NCBI GenBank assembly: GCA_934754755.1
Contig: CAKVJS010000014.1
Location: forward strand, 1-13,582
Source of the DNA: an uncultured Erysipelotrichales bacterium
Lineage (GTDB): Bacteria; Bacillota_I; Bacilli_A; Erysipelotrichales; Coprobacillaceae
Length of the DNA: 13,582 nt
Direction of reading: 5' to 3'
Positions 1-7,509 of this stretch are shown one piece after another. How positions within the stretch are numbered: the stretch's first letter is position 1; each line of letters opens with the position of its first letter. Both the position numbers and the translations under genes were made by a program. The notes beneath the pieces are model-generated. The model saw nothing but the letters and a program-made list of their open reading frames with translations, did no database searches and was not told the DNA's origin.

Positions 1-35
1 GTTCCTAGAACAAGAATACTTATGGCTTTTTTCAT
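1..35 (-). CDS. N-terminus of an unidentified exported or membrane protein (partial)
   Basis: The minus strand opens with an ATG at 35-33 and reads MKKAISILVLG before running off the left edge. The start codon overlaps the prsA stop codon (ATGA). A strong Shine-Dalgarno, GGAGGT (complement of 44-49), sits 8 bases before it inside the end of prsA, so the two genes are almost certainly co-transcribed and translationally coupled. Two lysines followed by a hydrophobic stretch look like the start of a signal peptide or membrane anchor. Only 11 codons are visible, so no function can be given. Confidence 0.6.
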   Translation of the reverse strand, partial: MKKAISILVLG

Positions 36-1030
36 GCTTGATTACCTCCATTTCTTGCTTCTTCGCGTTCCTTTAAGCCCTTTTCAACCCCACCACTACC
101 GATATCTTTAATCGTATTATCTTTGTATTTTACTGGGTAAGAGTTATAAACAATATAAATTAAATACTTATCATATTGTAATAGCGGGGAATCGAAAGAT
201 ACGCCTAAATCTTTAATTTTTGATTTAATCGTTTCAGGATTAGTAGACTCACATTTTAGAATGTAATAAGCACCTTTAGCTTTTATCGGTTCGCTAATTT
301 GACCTTCCGCAAGGGATAACATAGCATTCGATACTTCTTCACCATATCCCGATAATGTTTGATTAGAAGCGTCAACTAATCCTAGACTTCCTTCATTTTC
401 CGAAGCTTTTTCATCATCGGAATAATCGCGGGCAATCTCATTAAAACTTTTACTTGTTTTCGTTAAGGCTACAACCTCATTTAACTTAGCTTGTTCCTTA
501 TCGCTTGGCTTTTCTTCGTTTGTCATATTAATTTTAATAATGCTTGCGGTACGTGGTTTAGCTTGTTTATAGTAGTCATTGAATATTTCATCATAGTGTG
601 CATTAACATACTTTTCCATGAATTTTGCACTTTGCAAAGATTTAATAATAGACTCCTCATAGGCATCGATATCTTTTAAACCAGAGTTGGCTAAATCACT
701 TTTTAATTGCGTATCCGCATTTTCTTGATATTGTGATCGATATTGATTTTGGGTTGCTTGGACAATCATCTTTGCATCTGTCTTCATGGCATCCGTAACT
801 GGGAAATGCTTATTTACTAGAGAATTTAGTACTGCATTAAAAAAGAAATTTTTACCGGCATTGGTAGCCACTATTTTATTGTATAAATCATCCGCATAGA
901 TATCTTTATCTTTAATGGATGCGACGATCTCCTTACCATCTTTCTTTTTTAAAGCAGAAGACCCTTGCGTGCAGCCCGTTAGCAACATACTACTAACTAA
1001 AAATGCCGCTGAATATTTTTTGAAATTCAT
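32..1030 (-). CDS. prsA: PrsA-like foldase lipoprotein (parvulin-type domain, degenerate)
   Basis: Probable extracytoplasmic folding factor anchored to the outer face of the membrane. The N-terminus is a lipoprotein signal peptide: Lys4-Lys5, a hydrophobic core, and the lipobox LTGC with the lipidated cysteine at residue 20. Residues ~35-155 resemble the helical chaperone part of PrsA/SurA proteins. Residues ~159-262 resemble a PpiC/parvulin domain (ASIIKI at the first strand, FNEIARDYSDD, EGSLGL, LAEGQISEPI, then GAYYILK). The two histidines normally seen in active parvulins (ASHIL and YGYHII) are replaced by Ile164 and Tyr256, so proline-isomerase activity is doubtful and a pure chaperone role is possible. 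At 332 residues it is somewhat longer than typical PrsA (about 290), with a charged Gly/Glu-rich tail. The start is supported by AAGGAGGG about 6 bases upstream. It is followed by an overlapping partial gene. Assignment to the family is fairly sure; the client proteins are unknown. Confidence 0.85.
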   Translation of the reverse strand: MNFKKYSAAFLVSSMLLTGCTQGSSALKKKDGKEIVASIKDKDIYADDLYNKIVATNAGKNFFFNAVLNSLVNKHFPVTDAMKTDAKMIVQATQNQYRSQYQENADTQLKSDLANSGLKDIDAYEESIIKSLQSAKFMEKYVNAHYDEIFNDYYKQAKPRTASIIKINMTNEEKPSDKEQAKLNEVVALTKTSKSFNEIARDYSDDEKASENEGSLGLVDASNQTLSGYGEEVSNAMLSLAEGQISEPIKAKGAYYILKCESTNPETIKSKIKDLGVSFDSPLLQYDKYLIYIVYNSYPVKYKDNTIKDIGSGGVEKGLKEREEARNGGNQA

Positions 1031-1056
1031 ACATGCCCTCCTTATTTAACGTACCA

Positions 1057-1085
1057 ATTATACTACCATTTGTTGATAATTACAA
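1057..1085 (-). promoter_or_regulatory. Sigma-A-type promoter of prsA
   Basis: Read on the minus strand, TTGTAA (1085-1080) and a perfect TATAAT (1062-1057) are separated by 17 bases. The -10 box ends 26 bases before the prsA start codon, leaving room for the AAGGAGGG ribosome site. Confidence 0.7.
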
Positions 1086-1157
1086 TAAATTAGGCAAAAA
1101 CACAGCTCACGCGCCGTCAGATACATATTTTATAGTAAGTAAGGAGGTAAGGTAAGA

Positions 1158-1182
1158 GGTAGATATGTGATTATATCTTACC
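1158..1182 (+). promoter_or_regulatory. Hairpin in the leader of the tiny membrane gene
   Basis: GGTA-GATAT (1158-1166) can pair with ATATC-TACC (1173-1182), with a single bulged T at 1178 and a 6-base loop. It lies just downstream of an orphan AAGGAGGT at 1141-1148 that has no usable start codon at normal spacing. It could be a leader RNA structure or a binding site for a regulator. The role is inferred only from the pairing. Confidence 0.3.
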
Positions 1183-1229
1183 ATATTTTGCTTATTATTG
1201 TGGGAAACTTTATAAGAGGAGGTAACATC

Positions 1230-1301
1230 ATGGAAGATATCGCTTTAGTATTAGTACTATTTATCTTATTAGTCATTGTATGTTATAACGCATATTGTTA
1301 G
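1230..1301 (+). CDS. Tiny single-pass membrane peptide, YjcZ/tiny-TM (sporulation protein) type
   Basis: A 23-codon reading frame with an excellent ribosome site, AGAGGAGGT at 1215-1223, 6 bases before ATG. The product has a short acidic head (MEDI), the hydrophobic run ALVLVLFILLVIV, and the tail CYNAYC. This core closely resembles the FALIVVLFILLIIVG-type core of the very small YjcZ-family proteins of Bacillus (the tiny transmembrane family, associated with sporulation), although the Gly/Tyr-rich head usual there is missing. The gene stands alone between divergent prsA and a convergent permease gene and is followed directly by a perfect 11-bp hairpin. An in-frame GTG at 1167, preceded by AAGAGGT, would give a 44-residue form with a second hydrophobic segment, but the ATG start has much the better ribosome site. 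Family resemblance is from memory of the motif; no role is demonstrated. Confidence 0.65.
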   Translation: MEDIALVLVLFILLVIVCYNAYC

Positions 1302-1304
1302 ATA

Positions 1305-1336
1305 CTAACTACAATAGATTCTACCATTGTAGTTAG
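1305..1336 (+). terminator. Perfect 11-bp hairpin after the tiny membrane gene
   Basis: CTAACTACAAT (1305-1315) pairs perfectly with ATTGTAGTTAG (1326-1336) around a 10-base loop, starting 3 bases after the stop codon. No T-run follows directly. A second small hairpin, TAGGC/GCCTA (1342-1346/1352-1356), lies just downstream and is followed by the T-rich stretch GTTTTGCTTT. The pair may act as terminator or as a 3'-end stabiliser of the short mRNA. Confidence 0.5.
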
Positions 1337-1406
1337 ATGACTAGGCCAAAAGCCTAAAGGGTTTTGCTTTATGCAAGGTCTTTATTCTTTATATATCTCT
1401 ATAAGT

Positions 1407-1440
1407 AAAAAACTTGCAGCCATTTGGTTACAAGTTTTTT
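1407..1440. terminator. Bidirectional Rho-independent terminator between tiny gene and permease gene
   Basis: AAAAAACTTG (1407-1416) and CAAGTTTTTT (1431-1440) form a perfect 10-bp stem with T-runs on both strands. It ends the minus-strand permease transcript, whose TAA stop (1430-1428) falls in the loop, and can also stop plus-strand transcription from the tiny gene. Confidence 0.8.
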
Positions 1441-2507
1441 TTATGCAAAGCATTTTCTAAGTATACATGATAGATAATTTTACCGGTGACAAGAACCGGC
1501 ATAGCGATAATAATGCCCCATGTTCCAAGCAGGGTAGCCCCGGTTAGTAAACCAAATAAGACACCCATGATACTTAAATCAATCTGGGCAGCGTACATAC
1601 GGGGCGTAATAATATACGTCATAATAATCGATTGGATAACGATTAGAGCACATAATAAATAGGTTTTATTCATCCCAATACTAAGCGTAGTAATCAGCCC
1701 TAAAGCATTGATGAAGGTAGGACCGATGTAAGGTACAACCGAGCTAACGCAAGATAATAAACCAAGCAATAACCAATGGGGATGATCGATGAGTAAAAAC
1801 ACAATCGATGTCATGATGCCTTGAATGAGAGCCCCGATCATAAAGGCTTTGGTATACTGCATTAAAGAATGTTCAATTTGTTTTAGATAACAAGGCATAG
1901 TGGGATGAATCATATACGTAATGCGTTTGACGGTATGACGGATTTTTGGATAGTTAGCGGAGCTATACAGAGCTAAGATAAGATATAAGATGAGATTCAT
2001 ACAGAGGGTAATGGTTTGATTTAGAACATCCAAGGTTGTACTAATTAGCCTTGAATCTTGAAAAATATGATTACTAACGTTTTTGATCGCTGTAATTAAG
2101 GAAGAAATATCATAGTGGAAGTTTTTCGCAACAAACCACTGAATGTCTTGTAGTCCATTAGAAAAGGCAGGTAGAAAGGCTAAGGAACTAGTATAAATCA
2201 TCGGAATAATGAGTACGAGTAAGAGAATAATAAAGGCGATGATACTCGTGTATATGATCGCTATGGCAATCTTGCGATAGGGAATAAAGCGTTCTAGAAA
2301 GTGAATCGCTGGATTGCATACAAAGGCAATAATAAAGCCGTATAAAAAGGGTCGGATAATAACCCAACCAGTTAGCCATATTGAATACCAAATGGGTCGA
2401 TTCGCCATAAGTAAAACACCAATGAGTAGAATCCCAATACTGTGTAAAATCCATCGGCTAGCTTGTTTGGAAGTCATATATAGTATCATTTGTTTTATTG
2501 TTTTCAT
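1428..2507 (-). CDS. AI-2E/YtvI-family membrane permease
   Basis: A 359-residue polytopic membrane protein of the AI-2E transporter superfamily (formerly UPF0118/PerM). Features are an N-terminal membrane hairpin (~20-65, with RPFLYGFIIAF), a further helix at ~78-105, a soluble middle segment (~115-160), and a C-terminal block with the motif VVPYIGP (257-263), TPRMYA and the closing GLLTGATLLGTWGIIIAMPVLV-like segment (319-340) typical of the family. Family members have been linked to export of autoinducer-2 and, in others, to ion antiport; the substrate cannot be read from this sequence. The start is supported by AAGGGG about 6 bases upstream. It is transcribed alone, away from suf, and ends in a hairpin shared with the opposing tiny gene. 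Confidence 0.85.
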   Translation of the reverse strand: MKTIKQMILYMTSKQASRWILHSIGILLIGVLLMANRPIWYSIWLTGWVIIRPFLYGFIIAFVCNPAIHFLERFIPYRKIAIAIIYTSIIAFIILLLVLIIPMIYTSSLAFLPAFSNGLQDIQWFVAKNFHYDISSLITAIKNVSNHIFQDSRLISTTLDVLNQTITLCMNLILYLILALYSSANYPKIRHTVKRITYMIHPTMPCYLKQIEHSLMQYTKAFMIGALIQGIMTSIVFLLIDHPHWLLLGLLSCVSSVVPYIGPTFINALGLITTLSIGMNKTYLLCALIVIQSIIMTYIITPRMYAAQIDLSIMGVLFGLLTGATLLGTWGIIIAMPVLVTGKIIYHVYLENALHKKNL

Positions 2508-2651
2508 AAGTATCCCCTTATTAATTATTTGTTTTTAGTATGCCCATATTTCAAAAAAATTACGTGGGGATCGCAAACTTTTGTAATTCTCTAAATTTCT
2601 TATAAAATGATGTCAACTGGTTCATAATAAATAAAAATAATATCAAAAGAA

Positions 2652-2680
2652 TTGTCTTTTGTTTGGGTCTCTAGTAAAAT
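2652..2680 (+). promoter_or_regulatory. Promoter of the suf operon
   Basis: TTGTCT (2652-2657) and TAAAAT (2675-2680) are 17 bases apart and lie 44 bases before the sufC start. A second possible promoter, TTGTAA (2581-2586) with TAAAAT (2603-2608, 16-base spacer), lies further upstream. The 217-base stretch 2508-2724 between the divergent permease and suf genes holds no gene and no recognisable riboswitch. Confidence 0.55.
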
Positions 2681-2724
2681 GTAAAAAGATAAAAAGTAAA
2701 GAAATTTAGAAAGGGGCTAGCTGA

Positions 2725-3543
2725 ATGTCAACCTTAGAAATAAAAAATTTACATGTTAGTATTGGCAACAAAGAAATATTAAAAGGGATTACGCTTACCT
2801 TTAAAACGGGAGAGACCCATGCGATTATGGGACCAAATGGTAATGGTAAATCAACCTTACTCGCAACAATTATGGGAAATCCTAAATACACGGTAACACA
2901 GGGGGAAATTCTTTTAGATGGCAAGGATTTATTAGCCATGCGCGTAGATGAACGCTCTAAAGCGGGTATTTTCTTAGCGATGCAGTATCCACAAGAAATA
3001 TCAGGGGTTACTACGTCTGATTTTCTGAAAGCTGCAATGAATGCTAGAAGAGAAAAACCAATTTCTTTATTTTCATTCATTAAAACTTTAGAAAATGCAA
3101 TCGCTAAATTAAATATGAATGAAGATTTAGCACATCGTTATTTAAATGAAGGATTTTCCGGAGGTGAAAAGAAGCGCAATGAGATTCTACAAATGCAGTT
3201 ATTACAACCTAGATTCGCCTTACTAGACGAAATTGATTCAGGTTTAGATATCGATGCTTTGCATGATGTGGCGGCTTCAGTTAATGAAATGCGTGAACAA
3301 AGTGAATTCGGATGTGTGATGATATCCCATTATGAACGATTGTTTTCGTTAATACCGCCTACACATGTGCATATATTAGTAGATGGTCATATCGTCTTAA
3401 GTGGTGGTGTAGAGGTAGCACAAAAAATTGATCAAGAAGGTTATGAATGGGTAAAGGAATTAGGTATTGATATTGCGTCGCAACAAAAAGCAAGACCTAT
3501 TATTTTGGAAAGCTGCGGTCATAAAGAAAGCACAAAAGACTAA
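2725..3543 (+). CDS. sufC: Fe-S cluster assembly ATPase SufC
   Basis: Cytoplasmic ABC-type ATPase of the SUF scaffold complex, which powers Fe-S cluster assembly on SufB-SufD. Visible motifs are Walker A GPNGNGKST (36-44), Q-loop Gln87, the SufC signature FSGGEKKRNE (144-153), Walker B FALLDE (164-169), the D-loop SGLD and switch His202. At 272 residues it is a little longer than most SufC (about 250) because of a polar tail beginning near residue 250 that contains one cysteine. The ATG has AAAGGGG about 8 bases upstream. First gene of the operon; its stop overlaps the sufD start by one base (TAATG). Confidence 0.97.
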   Translation: MSTLEIKNLHVSIGNKEILKGITLTFKTGETHAIMGPNGNGKSTLLATIMGNPKYTVTQGEILLDGKDLLAMRVDERSKAGIFLAMQYPQEISGVTTSDFLKAAMNARREKPISLFSFIKTLENAIAKLNMNEDLAHRYLNEGFSGGEKKRNEILQMQLLQPRFALLDEIDSGLDIDALHDVAASVNEMREQSEFGCVMISHYERLFSLIPPTHVHILVDGHIVLSGGVEVAQKIDQEGYEWVKELGIDIASQQKARPIILESCGHKESTKD

Positions 3544-4430
3544 TGAAATTACAAAATATTAAAAACTATATCCAAATTCATAACGGAATGATTCGAACGC
3601 AAGACTGCCAAGAAGCAATCGAAGTGATTGATGGCGTCATTGTCGTTACACAGGCCACCAACCTTCAAATCGAATATACCGGTGATAGTAAGGGAACTTA
3701 TGATGTTTCCTTACAGATTACATCGCCAACTCTTGATTTAATCGAAAGTACCAATGATGATTGTACCTATCGTCTTTCTATGCATGTCGCTAAACACGTA
3801 CATGTATCGCGTTATGTAAGTCATGGGGCAAGCCATGGATTGCGGGCTGCACTGATCGATACAGTGTCCGTTGATGAATACGCTAGTGTTACTTGTGCCT
3901 ACGTTGACTTTGCGGCTTCTAACAACATAGATGCATATACGTATCACTTAACGGGCAAACATGCTGAGGTACGCCTTCGCTTAGCCGTTATTGCGAGTGA
4001 AAAGACAAGAAAAAAGAAGCAAGTAAAAGTCGTTCATGAAGCACCGTATAGTATGTCTAATATGGATAACTATGGTATCGCTAAAGATGCTGGATCGTTG
4101 CATATTGATGGAATTGGAACAATAACCAAGGGAAATCACAAGTCGTCTAGTCATCAAGTAAATAAGATTTTAATGTTTAATGATGATTGTCAGGCACAGG
4201 CCAATCCGTATCTATATATCGATGAATATGATGTAGATGCTGGCCATGGAGCAAGTGTTGGTAAGATCGACGATGAACAATTGTATTATTTACAATCTCG
4301 TGGTTTAAGCAAGGAACAAGCTTTACACTTAATTACGCTAGGTTATTTTACGCCTATTATGGAATATATTACCAATGAACAAGTAAAGGAAGAATTTACC
4401 AATTTATTAGAAGAAAAGGTGGGTATCTAA
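3543..4430 (+). CDS. sufD: Fe-S cluster assembly scaffold protein SufD (short form)
   Basis: Partner of SufB in the SufBCD scaffold. The sequence matches the C-terminal beta-helix core and tail of the SufB/SufD family. DVDAGHGASVGKIDDEQLYYLQSRGLS-like residues (about 231-257) are diagnostic, and His235 in GHGA corresponds to the conserved SufD histidine implicated in cluster assembly (His360 in E. coli). At 295 residues it is far shorter than typical SufD (about 420-440), so the N-terminal helical domain is essentially absent. The frame is clean and starts at an ATG overlapping the sufC stop, so this looks like a natural short form rather than a broken gene. There is no separate SD; translation is probably coupled to sufC. 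The stop overlaps the sufS start (TAATG). Confidence 0.9.
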   Translation: MKLQNIKNYIQIHNGMIRTQDCQEAIEVIDGVIVVTQATNLQIEYTGDSKGTYDVSLQITSPTLDLIESTNDDCTYRLSMHVAKHVHVSRYVSHGASHGLRAALIDTVSVDEYASVTCAYVDFAASNNIDAYTYHLTGKHAEVRLRLAVIASEKTRKKKQVKVVHEAPYSMSNMDNYGIAKDAGSLHIDGIGTITKGNHKSSSHQVNKILMFNDDCQAQANPYLYIDEYDVDAGHGASVGKIDDEQLYYLQSRGLSKEQALHLITLGYFTPIMEYITNEQVKEEFTNLLEEKVGI

Positions 4431-5653
4431 TGATAGATACAAGTAGGATACGGCAAGATTTTCCAATATTACAAACCCAGATGCAAGGACACCCGTTAAT
4501 TTACTTTGATAATGGTGCTACCACTTTAAAACCTCAATGTGTCATTGATGCGATTACGGGGTATTTATCGCAGTATAGTGTGAATGCACATCGAGGAGAT
4601 TATGATCTTGCCCATCGGGTGGATAGTATATATGAAAAAGTACGCACGCAAGTAGCCGATTTATTGCATTGTAAAAGCGAGGAAGTTATTTACACATATG
4701 GCACTTCAGATAGCCTAAATATGGTAGCTTTTGGGTATGGATTAGAAAATCTAAAAAAAGACGATGAAATCTTACTCACAATTGCAGAACATGCAAGCAA
4801 TACATTGCCTTGGTTTGCTTTATGTAATCAAATAGGGTGTAAAGTAAACTACATTCCACTCGATGAAACCGGACGGGTGACAATAGAAAATGTAACAAAG
4901 GCAATTACGCCAAATACGAAACTTATTTCTATCGCGCAAGTTACCAATGTACTAGGACACGAAGTACCGATTAAAGAAATATGTGCTCTTGCTCACCAAC
5001 GTAATATTATCGTATGTGTTGATGCGGCGCAAAGTGTTCCCCATTTTCCAGTTGATGTACAGGACTTAGATGTCGATTTCTTAGCCTTTTCTGCCCATAA
5101 AATGTGTGGACCGACAGGCATAGGCATCTTATATGGAAAACCAAGTGTGTTGGAAAAAATGACACCGACTCGTTTTGGTGGTGGAAGTAATATACGCTAC
5201 CAGCCATCTGGTACTTATACGTTAAAAAGTGTGCCGACTCGTTTTGAAACCGGAACACCGCATATCGAGGGAGTGATTGGTATGGGGGCAGCCATCGAAT
5301 ATTTAACATCGGTCGGTTTGGAAAATATCTATCAACATGAACAACAATTGCGACAATATGCAGTGTCAAAAATGCAAGAGATAGAAAATATTGAAGTATA
5401 TAATCCAACTGCATCCGGAGCGATTTCTTTTAATGTTAAGAATGTATTTAGTCAGGACACCGCTTCGCTATTTAATCGCTATGGTATTGCCGTTCGATCG
5501 GGACAACATTGCGCCAAATTATTAAAGTCATTTTTGGGCTTGAAAACAACAGTTCGGGCTTCTTTCTACTTGTATAATACGATAGAAGAAATTGATCAGT
5601 TTATTGCGGTTTGTAAGAGAGGAGATGAGTTCTTAGATGCCTTCTTTGGATAA
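4430..5653 (+). CDS. sufS: Cysteine desulfurase SufS
   Basis: PLP-dependent class V aminotransferase-fold enzyme that converts L-cysteine to alanine and holds the sulfur as a persulfide for transfer to SufU. The N-terminal motif YFDNGATTLKPQ is typical (usually YLDNAATT). The PLP lysine is Lys224 in FSAHKMCGPTGIG, and the catalytic cysteine is Cys361 in VRSGQHCAK, matching group II (SufS/CsdA) enzymes. The length of 407 residues is normal. The start codon overlaps the sufD stop by one base and the end overlaps sufU by 17 bases, consistent with tight stoichiometric co-expression. Confidence 0.96.
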   Translation: MIDTSRIRQDFPILQTQMQGHPLIYFDNGATTLKPQCVIDAITGYLSQYSVNAHRGDYDLAHRVDSIYEKVRTQVADLLHCKSEEVIYTYGTSDSLNMVAFGYGLENLKKDDEILLTIAEHASNTLPWFALCNQIGCKVNYIPLDETGRVTIENVTKAITPNTKLISIAQVTNVLGHEVPIKEICALAHQRNIIVCVDAAQSVPHFPVDVQDLDVDFLAFSAHKMCGPTGIGILYGKPSVLEKMTPTRFGGGSNIRYQPSGTYTLKSVPTRFETGTPHIEGVIGMGAAIEYLTSVGLENIYQHEQQLRQYAVSKMQEIENIEVYNPTASGAISFNVKNVFSQDTASLFNRYGIAVRSGQHCAKLLKSFLGLKTTVRASFYLYNTIEEIDQFIAVCKRGDEFLDAFFG

Positions 5654-6080
5654 TATGTTATTGCGTCAAATTATTATGGATCATTATGAAAATCCGAGAA
5701 ATCACCAATTAACAAAAGATACTACGTACGATCTGGTGAATATGGATTCGGAAACTTGTGTCGACAATATCGAGGTACAGGCTAAAATTGTGAACAATAA
5801 AATTGAAGATATTCGTTTTACTGGGGAGGCTTGTGCTATTTGTACAGCAAGTACATCTATTATGAGTGAATTATTAATTGGAAAAACAATTGACGAGGCG
5901 AATACGATCATTCGTAACTTCTACAATATGATTTACGAAAAAGAGTATGACGCTGATGTAATTCAAGATGCGATTGCCTTTATGCATACGCATAAGCAAG
6001 CAAATCGAATCAAATGCGCTACCCTGGGGTGGCATGGGATTGAAAAATTAATAGCTAAGGCAGGTGAAAAAGATGCGTGA
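5637..6080 (+). CDS. sufU: Zinc-dependent sulfurtransferase SufU
   Basis: IscU-like protein that in Firmicutes accepts persulfide sulfur from SufS through a zinc-bound site and passes it to the SufBCD scaffold. The N-terminal signature [13 protein letters not shown] (10-22) is clear. The expected zinc/catalytic residues are present: Cys41 and Asp43 (ETCVDN), Cys66 ([10 protein letters not shown]) and Cys127 (RIKCATLGW). Two local oddities are Val42, where the family has Gly (CGD), and an extra cysteine, Cys69, making CxxC with Cys66. The length of 147 residues is normal. AGGAG lies 12 bases upstream of this ATG, inside sufS; a start at the internal ATG at 5655 would remove the first six residues. 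Confidence 0.94.
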   Translation: MPSLDNMLLRQIIMDHYENPRNHQLTKDTTYDLVNMDSETCVDNIEVQAKIVNNKIEDIRFTGEACAICTASTSIMSELLIGKTIDEANTIIRNFYNMIYEKEYDADVIQDAIAFMHTHKQANRIKCATLGWHGIEKLIAKAGEKDA

Positions 6081-7509
6081 TGAAAAAACAAAAGAGATAT
6101 CTTCAGATATTCAAAAAGATATTCCCTCGGAAGATGAATACGCCTATGGTTTTAATGATGGTGATATTTCAGTATATAAAACCGACAAGGGAATTAGCGA
6201 AGATATCGTTCGACAAATTTCAAAAATAAAAAAAGAACCGGAATGGATGTTGGAATACCGACTTAAGGCTTATCGTCAGTTTGTTAAGATGCCGATGCCT
6301 TCTTGGGGTGTTGATTTATCCAATATTGATTTCAATGATTATACGTACTATATAAAACCTAGTGATAAACAAACGGATTCTTGGGAAGAAGTACCTGATC
6401 AAATTAAAGATACTTTTGAAAAACTAGGTATCCCTGAGGCAGAACAAAAATTCTTATCGGGGGTTACCACACAATATGAATCAGAAGTCGTATACCATAA
6501 TATGTTGCAAGAAGTACAAGAAAAAAATGTAATATTTCTAGATACCGATAGTGGGTTACGTGAATACCCAGAATTGTTTAAAAAATACTTTGATACGGTA
6601 ATCCCGTATGCGGATAATAAGTTTTCTGCTTTAAATGGGGCTTGTTGGTCAGGCGGATCGTTTATTTATGTACCACCTGGGGTTGTATTAGATAAACCAC
6701 TACAGTCCTATTTTCGTATTAATGCAGAACGCATGGGACAGTTTGAACGTACGCTAATCATTGTTGATAAAGGAGCCAGTATTCATTATGTTGAAGGTTG
6801 TACAGCCCCTACGTATGCGTTTGATTCCTTACATACAGGAGTCGTTGAAATTGTTGTATTAGAAGGTGCTAGTTGTCGTTATACAACGATTCAAAACTGG
6901 TCAACCAATGTCTTGAACTTAGTAACCCAAAGAGCTAGAGTCGCTAAAAATGGATCGATGGAATGGGTCGACGGTAATATCGGAAGTAGTAAAACAATGA
7001 AATATCCTTGTTGTGTATTAGAAGGAGAAGGGGCTAAAGGATCTTGTGTTACCGTTGCTGTAGCTGGAAAAGGGCAAGAATTAGACTCGGGAGCAAAAAT
7101 GATTCACCTAGCGAATAATACATCCAGTACAATTATATCTAAATCCGTTTCCCGCTCTGGTGGTAAAGTAAATTATCGAGGACTTGCGAAGCATCTACCA
7201 AAGGCAATTAATGCAAAAAGTCATGTGGAGTGTGATACACTAATTTTAGATAGTATTTCAAGCAGTGATACGATTCCTGTTAATATTATGAAAAATAGTA
7301 AATCCTTAATTGAACACGAGGCAACCGTATCTAAAATCTCGGATGAGCAACTGTTCTATTTAATGTCCCGAGGACTTAGTGAAGAAGCTGCTACACAGAT
7401 GATTGTAATGGGCTTTATTGAACCATTTTCAAGAGAACTACCAATGGAATATGCCGTGGAGTTAAACCAATTAATTAGTCTTGATTTTGGAGACCAGGGC
7501 ATTGGATAA
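6073..7509 (+). CDS. sufB: Fe-S cluster scaffold protein SufB
   Basis: Core scaffold on which the SUF cluster is built, working with SufC and SufD. The product is very close to Firmicute SufB throughout: [52 protein letters not shown], and the C-terminal [14 protein letters not shown] and [17 protein letters not shown]. Cys387 in HVECD corresponds to the conserved cysteine needed for cluster assembly (E. coli Cys405). A GTG at 6064 in the same frame would add three residues, but AGGTG at 6062-6066 is correctly placed only for the ATG at 6073, so that start is chosen (478 residues, 8-base overlap with sufU). The end overlaps the cyclo-ligase gene. Confidence 0.96.
   Translation: MRDEKTKEISSDIQKDIPSEDEYAYGFNDGDISVYKTDKGISEDIVRQISKIKKEPEWMLEYRLKAYRQFVKMPMPSWGVDLSNIDFNDYTYYIKPSDKQTDSWEEVPDQIKDTFEKLGIPEAEQKFLSGVTTQYESEVVYHNMLQEVQEKNVIFLDTDSGLREYPELFKKYFDTVIPYADNKFSALNGACWSGGSFIYVPPGVVLDKPLQSYFRINAERMGQFERTLIIVDKGASIHYVEGCTAPTYAFDSLHTGVVEIVVLEGASCRYTTIQNWSTNVLNLVTQRARVAKNGSMEWVDGNIGSSKTMKYPCCVLEGEGAKGSCVTVAVAGKGQELDSGAKMIHLANNTSSTIISKSVSRSGGKVNYRGLAKHLPKAINAKSHVECDTLILDSISSSDTIPVNIMKNSKSLIEHEATVSKISDEQLFYLMSRGLSEEAATQMIVMGFIEPFSRELPMEYAVELNQLISLDFGDQGIG

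Noticed and set aside
1188..1216. TTGCTT-17-TATAAG as a promoter for the tiny gene
   Set aside because: Transcription would start at about 1223, cutting off the AGGAGGT ribosome site, so it cannot drive the chosen start.
2314..2538. 74-codon plus-strand frame across the start of the permease gene
   Set aside because: Antisense shadow of a membrane protein gene with no SD.
2558..2588. AATTAC/GTAATT inverted repeat in the permease-suf intergenic region as an operator
   Set aside because: Short 6-bp AT-rich arms 19 bases apart are easily expected by chance in such DNA, and no regulator gene is nearby.
5007..5414. 135-codon open frame on the minus strand inside sufS
   Set aside because: No ribosome site or recognisable protein; it is antisense to a well-conserved gene.
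6064..6072. GTG start for sufB at 6064
   Set aside because: AGGTG at 6062-6066 overlaps that GTG and is correctly spaced only for the ATG at 6073.
7481..7501. TTG start for the cyclo-ligase at 7481
   Set aside because: No ribosome site precedes it; TGGAGA at 7488-7493 supports TTG 7502 and gives the normal family N-terminus.
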